Positions 26,397 through 33,998 of a stretch of DNA of 64,000 bases are shown in pieces. Source of the DNA: Terriglobus albidus (lineage in GTDB: Bacteria; Acidobacteriota; Terriglobia; Terriglobales; Acidobacteriaceae). Position 1 is the stretch's first letter, and every line of letters starts with the position of its first letter. The notes below the pieces were generated by a model. It was given only the letters and a program-made list of their open reading frames with translations, searched no databases and was not told the DNA's origin. The position numbers were made by a program, and so were the translations under genes. The DNA lies in the NCBI RefSeq assembly GCF_025685425.1, contig NZ_JAGTAS010000056.1:304938-368937 (forward strand), read 5' to 3'.

Positions 26397-28001
26397 ATGT
26401 TCGAACGCCCAGTTCGCAGTATCGGTAGACTTCTACTCGCTGCCTGCGCCGTCAGCCTTGGGGTCACCGGGCTGCAAGCGCAGACGGCCCCGGCGGCTCC
26501 GTCGGAACCCAACCCGTCGCGCGCTGATATTTTCCTGGGATACTCGTACTTCGGTACGCATAGCCCCATCAAGCCTGCCAACATCCAGTACAGCTCCATC
26601 GACCTTGGTGCGATCGGTAGTGGTGCTTACTACTTCAATAAGTATGTCGGCGGCGAGGTTGTTTTCGCAGCTCACCCGGATGGTAAGAACGACTCGCTCT
26701 ATACCATCTCTGCCGGTCCGATCTTCCGTTACCCCGCCCAGAACTTTACCGTTTTCGCTCACGGTCTGGTTGGCGGCGCAAATCTCGGTGGGCCGAACAC
26801 GATTGCGGGCTACAACCCGACGAAGTGGGGTACTGCTCTGACGGCAGGCGGCGGTATGGACTATGACACGCCGCTGTTCAATCACAAGCTAGGTATTCGC
26901 CTCTTCCAGGCGGACTATCAGTACATCCACGACAACTTTGGTCCGGCCATCCCTGCCTCAGGCATGCTCGGTGGACGCGCTAACATCAGCGCTGCACAGC
27001 TGAGCAGCGGTATCCTGTGGCACATTGGAAGCATCGTTCCTCCGCCGCCGGTGACCTACTCCTGCGTCGCGTCGCCTGCGACCGTGTTCCCGGGTGATCC
27101 TGTCACGGTGACCGGCACTGCCGCGAACCTGAACCCGAAGAAGACCGCGACCTATAGCTGGACCTCGGATGCCGGCACTGTTTCCGGTACTTCCAGCACC
27201 GCGAACGTTGACACCAAGTCGCTGAACCCCGGCAGCTACACCGTCAAGGGTCACGTGGAAGAGGGCAAGAAGGTTGGCCAGTTTGCTGACTGCTCGGCTC
27301 CGTTCACGGTCAAGGCCTTCGAGCCGCCGACCATCAGCTGCTCGGCCAGCCCGTCCAGCGTTCGTCCGGGTGAGTCTGCGACGATCACTGCGAATGGCGT
27401 CAGCCCGCAGAACCGTCCTCTGACCTATAGCTACAGCTCGACCTCCGGTTCGGTTTCCGGCAACGGAACCTCCGCGACCCTGAGCACCGCCGGCGCTGCG
27501 CCTGGCACCCTTACCGTCACCTGCAACGTGGTTGACGATAAGGGCCAGACCGCTTCGGCTACGACCTCGGTCAGCGTTGTTGCTCCGCCGCCGCCGCCGG
27601 CTCCGAAGACCTCGAGCCTCTGCACGGTCAACTTCGAGCGCGATAAGAAGCGTCCGACCCGTGTTGACAACGAGGGCAAGGCTTGCCTCGACGATGTCGC
27701 TCTGAACCTGCAGCGCTCGTCCGATGCCAAGGTTGCTCTGGCCGGCTCCGCCGACGCGAAGGAGAAGCACGGTGACACGGTAGCTTCTGAGCGTGCTCTG
27801 AACGCCAAGGAGTACCTGGTGAAGGATAAGGGTATCGACGCTTCCCGCGTTGCCACCTACACCTCCACCACCGAAGGCAAGACCGTCACCACCACGCTGA
27901 TCCCTGCTGGCGCTACCTTCAGCACCAGCGGCCTCACGGAAGTGACTGCGCCGGTCAAGCCTGCCAAGCCGGTTCGCAAGCACGCTGCCAAGAAGAAGTA
28001 A
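26397..28001 (+). CDS. Outer-membrane beta-barrel protein with Ig-like and OmpA-like domains
   Basis: A 534-residue envelope protein. A signal peptide (residues 1-28, ending LQAQ) is followed by an OmpA-like eight-strand barrel (about 40-215: DIFLGYSYFGTHSP, GGGMDYDTPLFN, LGIRLFQADYQYI). Two Ig/PKD-like domains follow (from about 220 and 312, each starting YSCVASPATVFPGDPVTV or SCSASPSSVRPGESATI), then a Pro hinge and a C-terminal OmpA-like peptidoglycan-binding region (CTVNFERDKKRPTRVDNEGKACLDDVA). A basic tail ends HAAKKK. GGAGGAAATAA gives a strong ribosome binding site. It probably anchors the outer membrane to the cell wall; ligands are unknown. It has its own terminator. Confidence 0.85.
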   Translation: MFERPVRSIGRLLLAACAVSLGVTGLQAQTAPAAPSEPNPSRADIFLGYSYFGTHSPIKPANIQYSSIDLGAIGSGAYYFNKYVGGEVVFAAHPDGKNDSLYTISAGPIFRYPAQNFTVFAHGLVGGANLGGPNTIAGYNPTKWGTALTAGGGMDYDTPLFNHKLGIRLFQADYQYIHDNFGPAIPASGMLGGRANISAAQLSSGILWHIGSIVPPPPVTYSCVASPATVFPGDPVTVTGTAANLNPKKTATYSWTSDAGTVSGTSSTANVDTKSLNPGSYTVKGHVEEGKKVGQFADCSAPFTVKAFEPPTISCSASPSSVRPGESATITANGVSPQNRPLTYSYSSTSGSVSGNGTSATLSTAGAAPGTLTVTCNVVDDKGQTASATTSVSVVAPPPPPAPKTSSLCTVNFERDKKRPTRVDNEGKACLDDVALNLQRSSDAKVALAGSADAKEKHGDTVASERALNAKEYLVKDKGIDASRVATYTSTTEGKTVTTTLIPAGATFSTSGLTEVTAPVKPAKPVRKHAAKKK

Positions 28002-28021
28002 AACGAACCTATAAAGGCTCA

Positions 28022-28053
28022 GGGCCGACTGGCGATATGCCAGCCGGCCCTTG
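28022..28053 (+). terminator. Intrinsic terminator after the OmpA-like gene
   Basis: A 12-bp stem with one mismatch (GGGCCGACTGGC with GCCAGCCGGCCC) and a GATAT loop is followed by TTGGTTTATTT. Confidence 0.85.
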
Positions 28054-28077
28054 GTTTATTTAAGAGAAAATAAGTTA

Positions 28078-30111
28078 ATGAGAAAGTCCTTTGGCGGAGC
28101 AATCCGCGTTGCTGCATTCTCTATTCCGTTTCTGGTGTCTTCCTGGCTACACGCTGTGACGTGGTTCCCGTTTGGTCCGGATGGGGGCGATGCTCGTGCC
28201 TTCGCGGAGGATCCACACGATCACAAGCATGTGTATCTGGGAACAGCCATCGGCTGGATGTACGACAGCCATGATGGCGGTCGTACCTGGAAGCGGCTTG
28301 CTCGTCTGGGGAAGCGTGACGACCTGGTGATCGACAATATCGTGGTCGACGCTTCAGAGCCGAATGTGCTTTACGCCGGTGCCTGGGTGCTCGGCAGCAC
28401 GGATGGAGCTTTCTATATCAGCCGCGACGCCGGTATGACATGGGTGGAATCACCCTCGATGCACGGCCAATCGATTCGCTCACTTTCAGCTTCTCCCTCA
28501 TCGCCGAAGACATTAGTTGCTGGGACACTCGATGGCATTTTCAGGAGTTCGGATGGCGGGCAGCATTGGAAGCAGATTAGCCCGGTAGGCAGCACAGAGA
28601 TTCATGAGGTCGAATCCATTGCAATCGATCCGAAGGATCCTAATACGATCTATGCCGGAACCTGGCACTTGCCGTGGAAGACGACTGATGGGGGACTCAA
28701 CTGGAAGAACATCAAAGACGGAATTATCGATGATTCGGACGTGTTTTCCATCATCGTCCATCCAAAGACTCCATCGATTGTCTATGCCAGCGCATGCTCC
28801 GGTATCTACAAGAGCGAGAACGCCGGAGATCGCTTCACGAAGGTACAGGGCATTCCATCTTCAGCACGTCGGACGCGTGTCTTGATGCAGGATCCGAAGC
28901 ATCTTGATACCGTGTTTGCCGGTACGACCGAAGGGCTCTGGCGCAGCTCCGATGCGGGGGCAACCTGGCGCCGCACCACTGACCCCACCACGATCGTGAA
29001 TGACGTTTTTGTCGATCCGGAAAATCCAGAACATGTACTGCTCGCGACAGATCGCAGCGGCGTCCTGATGAGTGATGACGGCGGTTTCTCGTTCCGCACA
29101 TCCAACTCCGGCTTCACCTCTCGTCAAATTACGGCGTATGCCGCCGACTACGTTAACCCGGCGAAGCTCTATATCGGTGTGCTCAATGACAAGGATTCCG
29201 GCGGTGTCTTCACCAGCGCCAACGGAGGACTGACCTGGGATCAGCTCAGCTCCGGCTTGAATGGCTTGGATGTTCTCGCGTTGGTGCAGGCTCCGGATGG
29301 CACCGTTATTGCCGGAACTTCACACGGTATCTTCCGCCTGCAGGGAGCCGTCTGGGTTCCCAGCGGAACGATTGTTGGAAATGCAGCTATGAAACCCGCA
29401 GTAGCCCCTGTGAAGAGTGCCGTGGGGCTGCGGAGTGCTGGCAGTCAAAGCGCAGCGAAGACGCGCCGTCCTGTTCCTGTGCGCCAGGCTGTGCCGCGTC
29501 CTTTGGGACCAAGCCGTGTTCTGGATGCTCCGGCTTCTTCCATCGTGCGCTCCGGCAACATGCTCTATGCCACGACTCCTCTTGGCATATTGCAGAGCAA
29601 CGATTCCGGAACCACATGGCGGATCACGTCTCTTACCGGCGAGGATTTCCGTTATTCCGGGGCGGCGCCAGGCGGGAACGTTGTAGTTGCGGGTCTTCAT
29701 CGGATCGCATTTCTGAACCCCTTGACGCAGCAGTGGACGGAGGCTTCGGTGCCTGGCGGACTTGCCCAGATCACCGCGATTGGAGTCGATGACAAAGGGC
29801 GGCTCTGGGCCGGCGGCCGCGAGGGTGTCTTCCGCTCCAATACCGGGACAAGCTGGCAAGGTCTCCCGGAGCTTCACGTTGCAGACGTCAATAGCATCTT
29901 CTACGACGGCGCGGGGAAGCGGATGCTGATCTCGGCTAACAGCTCGACGACCCTGACCTATGCTGTGAGCCTCACGGATGACCATATCTCGTTCTGGGAT
30001 ACGGGATGGCATCTTCGCTTTGTCCGTCCTGTGGGAGATCACCTGATCGGCGCTACCCTTTATGACGGGATCGTCGTTCAGCCTCGGATGGTTGAATCCG
30101 CGGTAAGATAA
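28078..30111 (+). CDS. Secreted Asp-box (BNR/Ycf48-like) beta-propeller protein
   Basis: A 677-residue protein with an N-terminal export signal (FGGAIRVAAFSIPFLVSSWLHA). At least nine Asp-box repeats of the form S-x-D-x-G-x-x-W are seen, for example SHDGGRTWKR, SRDAGMTWVE, SSDGGQHWKQ, TTDGGLNWKN, SSDAGATWRR, SANGGLTWDQ and SNDSGTTWRI. These fold as beta-propellers of the sialidase/VPS10/Ycf48 type. A basic, Ala/Pro-rich linker at about 440-490 divides it into a large and a small propeller part. No sialidase arginine triad or other active site is apparent, so binding or assembly is more likely than catalysis. The ATG at 28078 is preferred over a TTG inside the terminator. Confidence 0.8.
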   Translation: MRKSFGGAIRVAAFSIPFLVSSWLHAVTWFPFGPDGGDARAFAEDPHDHKHVYLGTAIGWMYDSHDGGRTWKRLARLGKRDDLVIDNIVVDASEPNVLYAGAWVLGSTDGAFYISRDAGMTWVESPSMHGQSIRSLSASPSSPKTLVAGTLDGIFRSSDGGQHWKQISPVGSTEIHEVESIAIDPKDPNTIYAGTWHLPWKTTDGGLNWKNIKDGIIDDSDVFSIIVHPKTPSIVYASACSGIYKSENAGDRFTKVQGIPSSARRTRVLMQDPKHLDTVFAGTTEGLWRSSDAGATWRRTTDPTTIVNDVFVDPENPEHVLLATDRSGVLMSDDGGFSFRTSNSGFTSRQITAYAADYVNPAKLYIGVLNDKDSGGVFTSANGGLTWDQLSSGLNGLDVLALVQAPDGTVIAGTSHGIFRLQGAVWVPSGTIVGNAAMKPAVAPVKSAVGLRSAGSQSAAKTRRPVPVRQAVPRPLGPSRVLDAPASSIVRSGNMLYATTPLGILQSNDSGTTWRITSLTGEDFRYSGAAPGGNVVVAGLHRIAFLNPLTQQWTEASVPGGLAQITAIGVDDKGRLWAGGREGVFRSNTGTSWQGLPELHVADVNSIFYDGAGKRMLISANSSTTLTYAVSLTDDHISFWDTGWHLRFVRPVGDHLIGATLYDGIVVQPRMVESAVR

Positions 30112-30134
30112 CGGCTGCCGCAAGGAGGATTAGA

Positions 30135-31298
30135 ATGGAAAGTGCGATGACAGCTACCTCAATCTCCTCGCGGCCGCGCCATGCATTTCAGACAGATGAC
30201 CCACGCCTTGAGCCCATTGCGGACAAGGTCCTCTCCGGCACGCGGCTGGAGTATGAGGATGGCCTAGCCCTCTATCGCAGTCCGGACATTCTGGCCGTAG
30301 GCTGGCTGGCCAATTCGGTACGCGAAAAGCTGCATGGAGATGTGGCGTACTTCAATGTCAATCGGCATATCAATCCGACGAACGTCTGTGTCGCAAGCTG
30401 CCGCCTCTGCGCCTTCGGCCGCAAGAAAGATACTCCCGGCACCTACACAATGGCCCTGGAAGAGGCTTGGCAAGCGGCGGCTTCGGGGTATAGCGAAGCG
30501 GTCACGGAGTTTCATATCGTTGGTGGTCTCCATCCGGATCTGCCATTCCAGTACTTCATGGACCTGGTCAGCGGCTTGAAAGAGCGCTTTCCGAAGGTGC
30601 ATATCAAAGCCTTCACCATGGTTGAGGTCGCATTTCTTGCCAAGAGAGCGAAGCTTTCGATTCCTGAGGTGCTGGAGCGCATGAAGGCTGCCGGTGTCGA
30701 TTCCTGCCCGGGCGGTGGCGCAGAAATCTTTGCTGACCGAGTTCGTCACATCATCTGCGACCACAAGATCGATGGCTCCGAGTGGCTGGAGACAGCGCGT
30801 CTTGCCCACAAGGCAGGCCTGCGCTCGAATGCCACCATGCTCTATGGCCATATTGAGAACGAAGAAGATCGGGTTGATCATCTCTTGAAGTTGCGTGCCG
30901 TTCAGGACGAGACCGCAGGCTTCCAGACCTTTATCCCTCTGGCCTTCCACCCCGACAACACGCCATTGGGACATCTGCCTCGTACGACCGGCATGCTCGA
31001 CATCAAGCAAATTGCCGTCGGCCGTCTGATGCTGGACAACTTCCCGCACATCAAGAGCTACTGGCAGATGGTGACACCGAAGATGGCCCAGATCTCGCTG
31101 CGTTTTGGCGCGGACGATATCGATGGCACAGTAGTCGAAGAGAAGATCTATCACGATGCCGGCGCCACTACTCCTCAGGGCATGCGCCGTGCTGAACTGG
31201 AGCGCCTGATTCGCGAAGCAGGCCGTGTTCCGTTTGAGCGAGACACCATGTACCGCGCCGTCACCCGCAGCGAAGACAGCTTCACCATCGCGGTATAA
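30135..31298 (+). CDS. mqnE: Aminofutalosine synthase MqnE (radical SAM)
   Basis: MqnE joins a radical from 3-[(1-carboxyvinyl)oxy]benzoate with SAM to give aminofutalosine, an early step of menaquinone synthesis. In 387 residues the radical-SAM cluster motif CVASCRLC is at Cys85, Cys89 and Cys92. It is followed by FHIVGGLHPDLPFQYF, KAFTMVEVAFLAKRAK and GGGAEIFADRVR, all typical of MqnE rather than MqnC. AAGGAGG lies seven bases before the ATG at 30135. The MqnD-like gene is 21 kb away, so the pathway genes are scattered in this genome. Confidence 0.93.
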   Translation: MESAMTATSISSRPRHAFQTDDPRLEPIADKVLSGTRLEYEDGLALYRSPDILAVGWLANSVREKLHGDVAYFNVNRHINPTNVCVASCRLCAFGRKKDTPGTYTMALEEAWQAAASGYSEAVTEFHIVGGLHPDLPFQYFMDLVSGLKERFPKVHIKAFTMVEVAFLAKRAKLSIPEVLERMKAAGVDSCPGGGAEIFADRVRHIICDHKIDGSEWLETARLAHKAGLRSNATMLYGHIENEEDRVDHLLKLRAVQDETAGFQTFIPLAFHPDNTPLGHLPRTTGMLDIKQIAVGRLMLDNFPHIKSYWQMVTPKMAQISLRFGADDIDGTVVEEKIYHDAGATTPQGMRRAELERLIREAGRVPFERDTMYRAVTRSEDSFTIAV

Positions 31299-31323
31299 CG
31301 ACTTCTTCAAGACTCATAAGCGA

Positions 31324-31538
31324 AGGGCGTGTCATCAAATTCCTGTCAGTCAGCGTTGCGAGCGGAAATTGCTCCAGACGAGGCGGAGGCCGATGACTGT
31401 GGCGGGTCCACCGTCGAGGCTGACAACGAAGTATGGACCAATTTCCGCCGCAACCCGAAGGGCCGCGGCAGATTTTCCCGATCTCTTCGTCACAATCTGC
31501 TCCCGGCGCTGACTGACAGGAATTTGATGACACGCCCT
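31324..31538. mobile_element. 215-bp element with 32-bp perfect terminal inverted repeats
   Basis: The ends 31324-31355 and 31507-31538 are perfect 32-base inverted copies (outer end AGGGCGTGTCATC). An inner imperfect pair lies at 31356-31371 and 31439-31453 (TTGCGAGCGGAAATTG and its partner). No flanking direct repeat is obvious. The interior is filled by a 47-codon frame on the minus strand. It is most likely a non-autonomous transposon (MITE) or an IS remnant; no transposase motif is present. Confidence 0.75.
31350..31493 (-). CDS. Possible 47-residue peptide inside the inverted-repeat element
   Basis: A GTG at 31493 with GGGAG six bases upstream opens a 47-codon frame that ends with TGA inside the left terminal repeat. 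The peptide starts MTKRSGKSAAALRVAAEIGP, continues with YFVVSLDGGPATVIGLRL, and ends WSNFRSQR. It is basic at both ends with a hydrophobic core and has a protein-like composition, but no family is recognised. The frame could be a remnant of a transposase or a real small protein carried by the element. Whether other copies keep the frame open would decide. Confidence 0.3.
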   Translation of the reverse strand: MTKRSGKSAAALRVAAEIGPYFVVSLDGGPATVIGLRLVWSNFRSQR

Positions 31539-31539
31539 G

Positions 31540-31566
31540 GGCCTTCAGGACGATATCCTGAAGGCC
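31540..31566 (+). promoter_or_regulatory. Perfect 11-bp stem-loop directly before the ABC ATPase start
   Basis: GGCCTTCAGGA (31540-31550) pairs with TCCTGAAGGCC (31556-31566) around a five-base loop. The ATG at 31569 follows after two bases. The right arm includes the only Shine-Dalgarno-like bases (GAAGG). It could mask the ribosome site or, if the element upstream brought it in, be neutral. Confidence 0.55.
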
Positions 31567-31568
31567 TG

Positions 31569-32360
31569 ATGTGCGAAGCAAGCGTTGAGCCATTTCTCCT
31601 GTTCGAACATGTAAATGTTGCACGCGGTTCTCAGCGGGTGCTGCATGACATCAACCTCAGCATTCGCCCGGGTGAGAACGTCGTGATTCTCGGTCCGAAT
31701 GGCTGCGGCAAGTCCACACTCATCAAAGCGATGACCTGCGAGATCTATCCGTTGTTCGAGCCCGGAATGCGTGTCCGCATCTTTGGCCGTGAGCGCTGGG
31801 ATCTACAGGAGCTAAGGCGTCGGCTGGGTGTGGTCTCTCCGGAACTGCCGGGCAAGCCAACACTCAAGACCACCGGCCTGGACGCTGTGGTCTCCGGCTT
31901 CTTTTCGAGCTCGACGCTCTGGCCCAATCTCACCATAACGGACGAGATGCGAAGCAAGGCTGAAGATGCGTTGCGCCTGGTCGAGGGGGAAGTGCTGGCT
32001 GACAAGTTTGTTGGACAAATGTCTGCCGGTCAGCAGCGCCGTGTCATGATTGCGCGCGCTTTGGTGCGGAGCAACGAGATGCTGCTTTTGGATGAGCCGT
32101 CGAACGCGCTGGATATCGCTGCCCAACGCAGTCTGCGTTTGACGTTACGGAGCCTCGCACAGCGGGGAACCGGCATTCTGCTCATCACGCATCACATCGA
32201 AGACATTCTGCCGGAGATCGAGCGCGTCATCATGATGCGCGATGGACGTATTGTCGCCGATGGCGCAAAACGCGATCTGTTGACTGGTAAGCGGCTCTCT
32301 CAGCTTTTTGATACCGAAGTTGAGCTTCGGGAGCGTGACGGCTTTTATTCCATGGCTTAG
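31569..32360 (+). CDS. Orphan ABC transporter ATP-binding protein (YlmA-like)
   Basis: A 263-residue soluble ABC ATPase. Walker A is GPNGCGKSTL at about 43-52, the signature is the variant MSAGQQRRVMIARAL near 155, Walker B is LLLDEPSNALD near 178, and the switch histidine is in LLITHHIEDI. The VVSPELPGKPTLKTTG segment resembles the YlmA/ModF-like group. No permease or binding protein is nearby, so its partner is unknown and it may act on its own, like other soluble ABC proteins. The ATG at 31569 was chosen because everything upstream in the frame lies in the inverted-repeat element. A perfect stem-loop ends two bases before the start. Confidence 0.85.
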   Translation: MCEASVEPFLLFEHVNVARGSQRVLHDINLSIRPGENVVILGPNGCGKSTLIKAMTCEIYPLFEPGMRVRIFGRERWDLQELRRRLGVVSPELPGKPTLKTTGLDAVVSGFFSSSTLWPNLTITDEMRSKAEDALRLVEGEVLADKFVGQMSAGQQRRVMIARALVRSNEMLLLDEPSNALDIAAQRSLRLTLRSLAQRGTGILLITHHIEDILPEIERVIMMRDGRIVADGAKRDLLTGKRLSQLFDTEVELRERDGFYSMA

Positions 32361-32468
32361 GTAATCAGGATGGATGGCATGGCTTTTGGGTAATCCCCGC
32401 GGCATACTTTGCGTCTATTCATGGCGTATCGTCTCTGCGCAGGGGCAACGACTCAGGAGTTTTCGGCC

Positions 32469-33338
32469 ATGTGTGACATTGCCCCGGATCAATATCTTCG
32501 TATGGGAGTTTTGCCTCCCGAAATTGCAGTAATTGTGCGCGCCTCTTCTCGCAGGCGCGCAGTAAAACTGATGGGTTTAGCGGGTCTGGCAGCGCTTGCA
32601 GGCTGCGGCTCCGGTGGAACCGCAGCAACCACGGCCTCATCCTCATCGAGCAGTAGTTCATCTTCCTCAAGCAGCAGCAGCTCGACAAGCTCCAGCAGTA
32701 GCACGACGACGTGCTCCCAGGGCAGTAGCACGACTCAAGGGCCGTACTGGGTAGATGGTGATACCGCTACTCCGCTGCGGAGTGATATCCGCCCTGACAC
32801 GGTCGGTACTGCATCGTCACGCGGACTATCGGGTGTGCCGTTCTACATGAACTTCGCGATCTATCAGTATTCGTCGAGCGGTTGTACACCGCTGCAGAAT
32901 GCCCGTGTCGACGTATGGCATGCGGATGCCGGAGGGGTTTATTCCCAGGAATCTTCTCAGTCGGAGACAACCGAAGATACGTCAAACGATAACTTCCTTC
33001 GGGGATATCAACTTACCGATTCCAGTGGCCTGGTTTCTTTCACGTCGATCTTTCCCGGATGGTATGGCGGCCGGACGACACATGTGCATCTGCGTATTCG
33101 TACCTATGATTCCTCGGGCAACGTTGCGACAAACGTCACCACACAGGTTTTCGTTGACGACGCGATCTCCAGCCTCGTCTACAGCAACTCGTCGTATTAC
33201 ACGCGATCGAAGACTCGCGATACCTACAACACTAACGACTCGATTTACAAAGCGTCCTTACTGCTTAGTCTGAGTGGTTCCGTGAGTGCGGGATACACGA
33301 GCAGCGCGTACGGAATCGGTCTTCCGTTTTCGAGCTAG
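32469..33338 (+). CDS. Tat-exported lipoprotein, intradiol ring-cleavage dioxygenase-like
   Basis: A 289-residue protein. Near residues 26-46 it has a twin-arginine signal (SSRRRAVKLMGLAGL) ending in a lipobox LAALAGC. A serine-rich linker of about 30 residues follows, then a domain like the beta subunit of protocatechuate dioxygenase. The iron ligands of that family are visible: Tyr in QGPYWVDG, and Tyr plus two His in GWYGGRTTHVHLRI. NARVDVWHADAGGVYS is also family-typical. It is predicted to bind Fe(III) and cleave catechol-like rings outside the cytoplasm, perhaps on lignin-derived aromatics; this is inference. AGGAG nine bases before the ATG at 32469 decides the start over one at 32409. 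Confidence 0.82.
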   Translation: MCDIAPDQYLRMGVLPPEIAVIVRASSRRRAVKLMGLAGLAALAGCGSGGTAATTASSSSSSSSSSSSSSSSTSSSSSTTTCSQGSSTTQGPYWVDGDTATPLRSDIRPDTVGTASSRGLSGVPFYMNFAIYQYSSSGCTPLQNARVDVWHADAGGVYSQESSQSETTEDTSNDNFLRGYQLTDSSGLVSFTSIFPGWYGGRTTHVHLRIRTYDSSGNVATNVTTQVFVDDAISSLVYSNSSYYTRSKTRDTYNTNDSIYKASLLLSLSGSVSAGYTSSAYGIGLPFSS

Positions 33339-33351
33339 AACATCTAAAACG

Positions 33352-33381
33352 CACGAGGCGGAGCTTTTGCTCCGCCTCGTG
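33352..33381. terminator. Bidirectional intrinsic terminator
   Basis: A perfect 13-bp stem (CACGAGGCGGAGC with its complement) with a TTTT loop lies between the convergent dioxygenase gene and the arg operon. The minus side ends in CGTTTTAG, so it most clearly terminates the arg operon. Confidence 0.88.
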
Positions 33382-33398
33382 TATCGTCCTTTGTTCGA

Positions 33399-33998
33399 CT
33401 AGTGCCGTTCGCCGCTAAATGGAATCTGGATGGGAACCAGCTCTGTGTCCTGCACCCGGCTGGGACCGAGTACAGCGACGCGAGGAATCGGTCCACGCAC
33501 CATGGCGACTTCATCGCAGGCGTGCAGGCGAGGGCAGTTCTGGCAGTCTTTGTAGATCTTGTCCGGCAGAGCCGCGCGATCCATCGTGATGCGGAAGCCG
33601 AAGTGGAAGAAGAAGTCGGGGATCCGGGTGAAGAGACACACCGACGGAACTCCATGATCGTCGGCCTCTTCCAGCAGGGCACGCAGGATTCTGCCGCCTG
33701 CTCCCTGGCCTTTCGCCTCAGGTTTTACGACGATGGAACGGACCTCGGCTAGATGCGGTCCGTACAGGTGCAGTGCTCCGCAACCAAGGAAGATGCCGCT
33801 CTCTGATTCGGCGACAGTGAAATCGCGAACGTTTTCGCAGATCTCGGCATAGCTGCGACGAAGCAGTGTGCCGTCGCCCGACAGGGAATTGACGATGTCG
33901 AAGATATTATTCGCATCCTGCAGGCGCGCTTTACGCACCTGGGCGCCGTTGACGCGTGGGCGCGTCGACACGGTCGATTCACTGATCACACTAGACAT
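33399..33998 (-). CDS. argA: N-acetylglutamate synthase, short GNAT type
   Basis: A 199-residue GNAT acetyltransferase that ends the arginine operon and most likely acetylates glutamate with acetyl-CoA, the first step of arginine synthesis. The GNAT core is RSIVVKPEAKGQGAGGRILRAL (acetyl-CoA loop) followed by FLFTRIPDFFFHFGF-like residues. The C-terminal YKDCQNCPRLHACDEVAMV contains three clustered cysteines that may bind a metal. The assignment as ArgA rests on its place: it overlaps argH by 8 bases, and no argJ or classical argA is in the operon. The name is therefore partly inferred. Confidence 0.8.
   Translation of the reverse strand: MSSVISESTVSTRPRVNGAQVRKARLQDANNIFDIVNSLSGDGTLLRRSYAEICENVRDFTVAESESGIFLGCGALHLYGPHLAEVRSIVVKPEAKGQGAGGRILRALLEEADDHGVPSVCLFTRIPDFFFHFGFRITMDRAALPDKIYKDCQNCPRLHACDEVAMVRGPIPRVAVLGPSRVQDTELVPIQIPFSGERH

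Noticed and set aside
26958..27983. 341-codon minus-strand frame over the OmpA-like gene
   Set aside because: Antisense shadow; the plus strand encodes recognisable barrel, Ig and OmpA-like domains.
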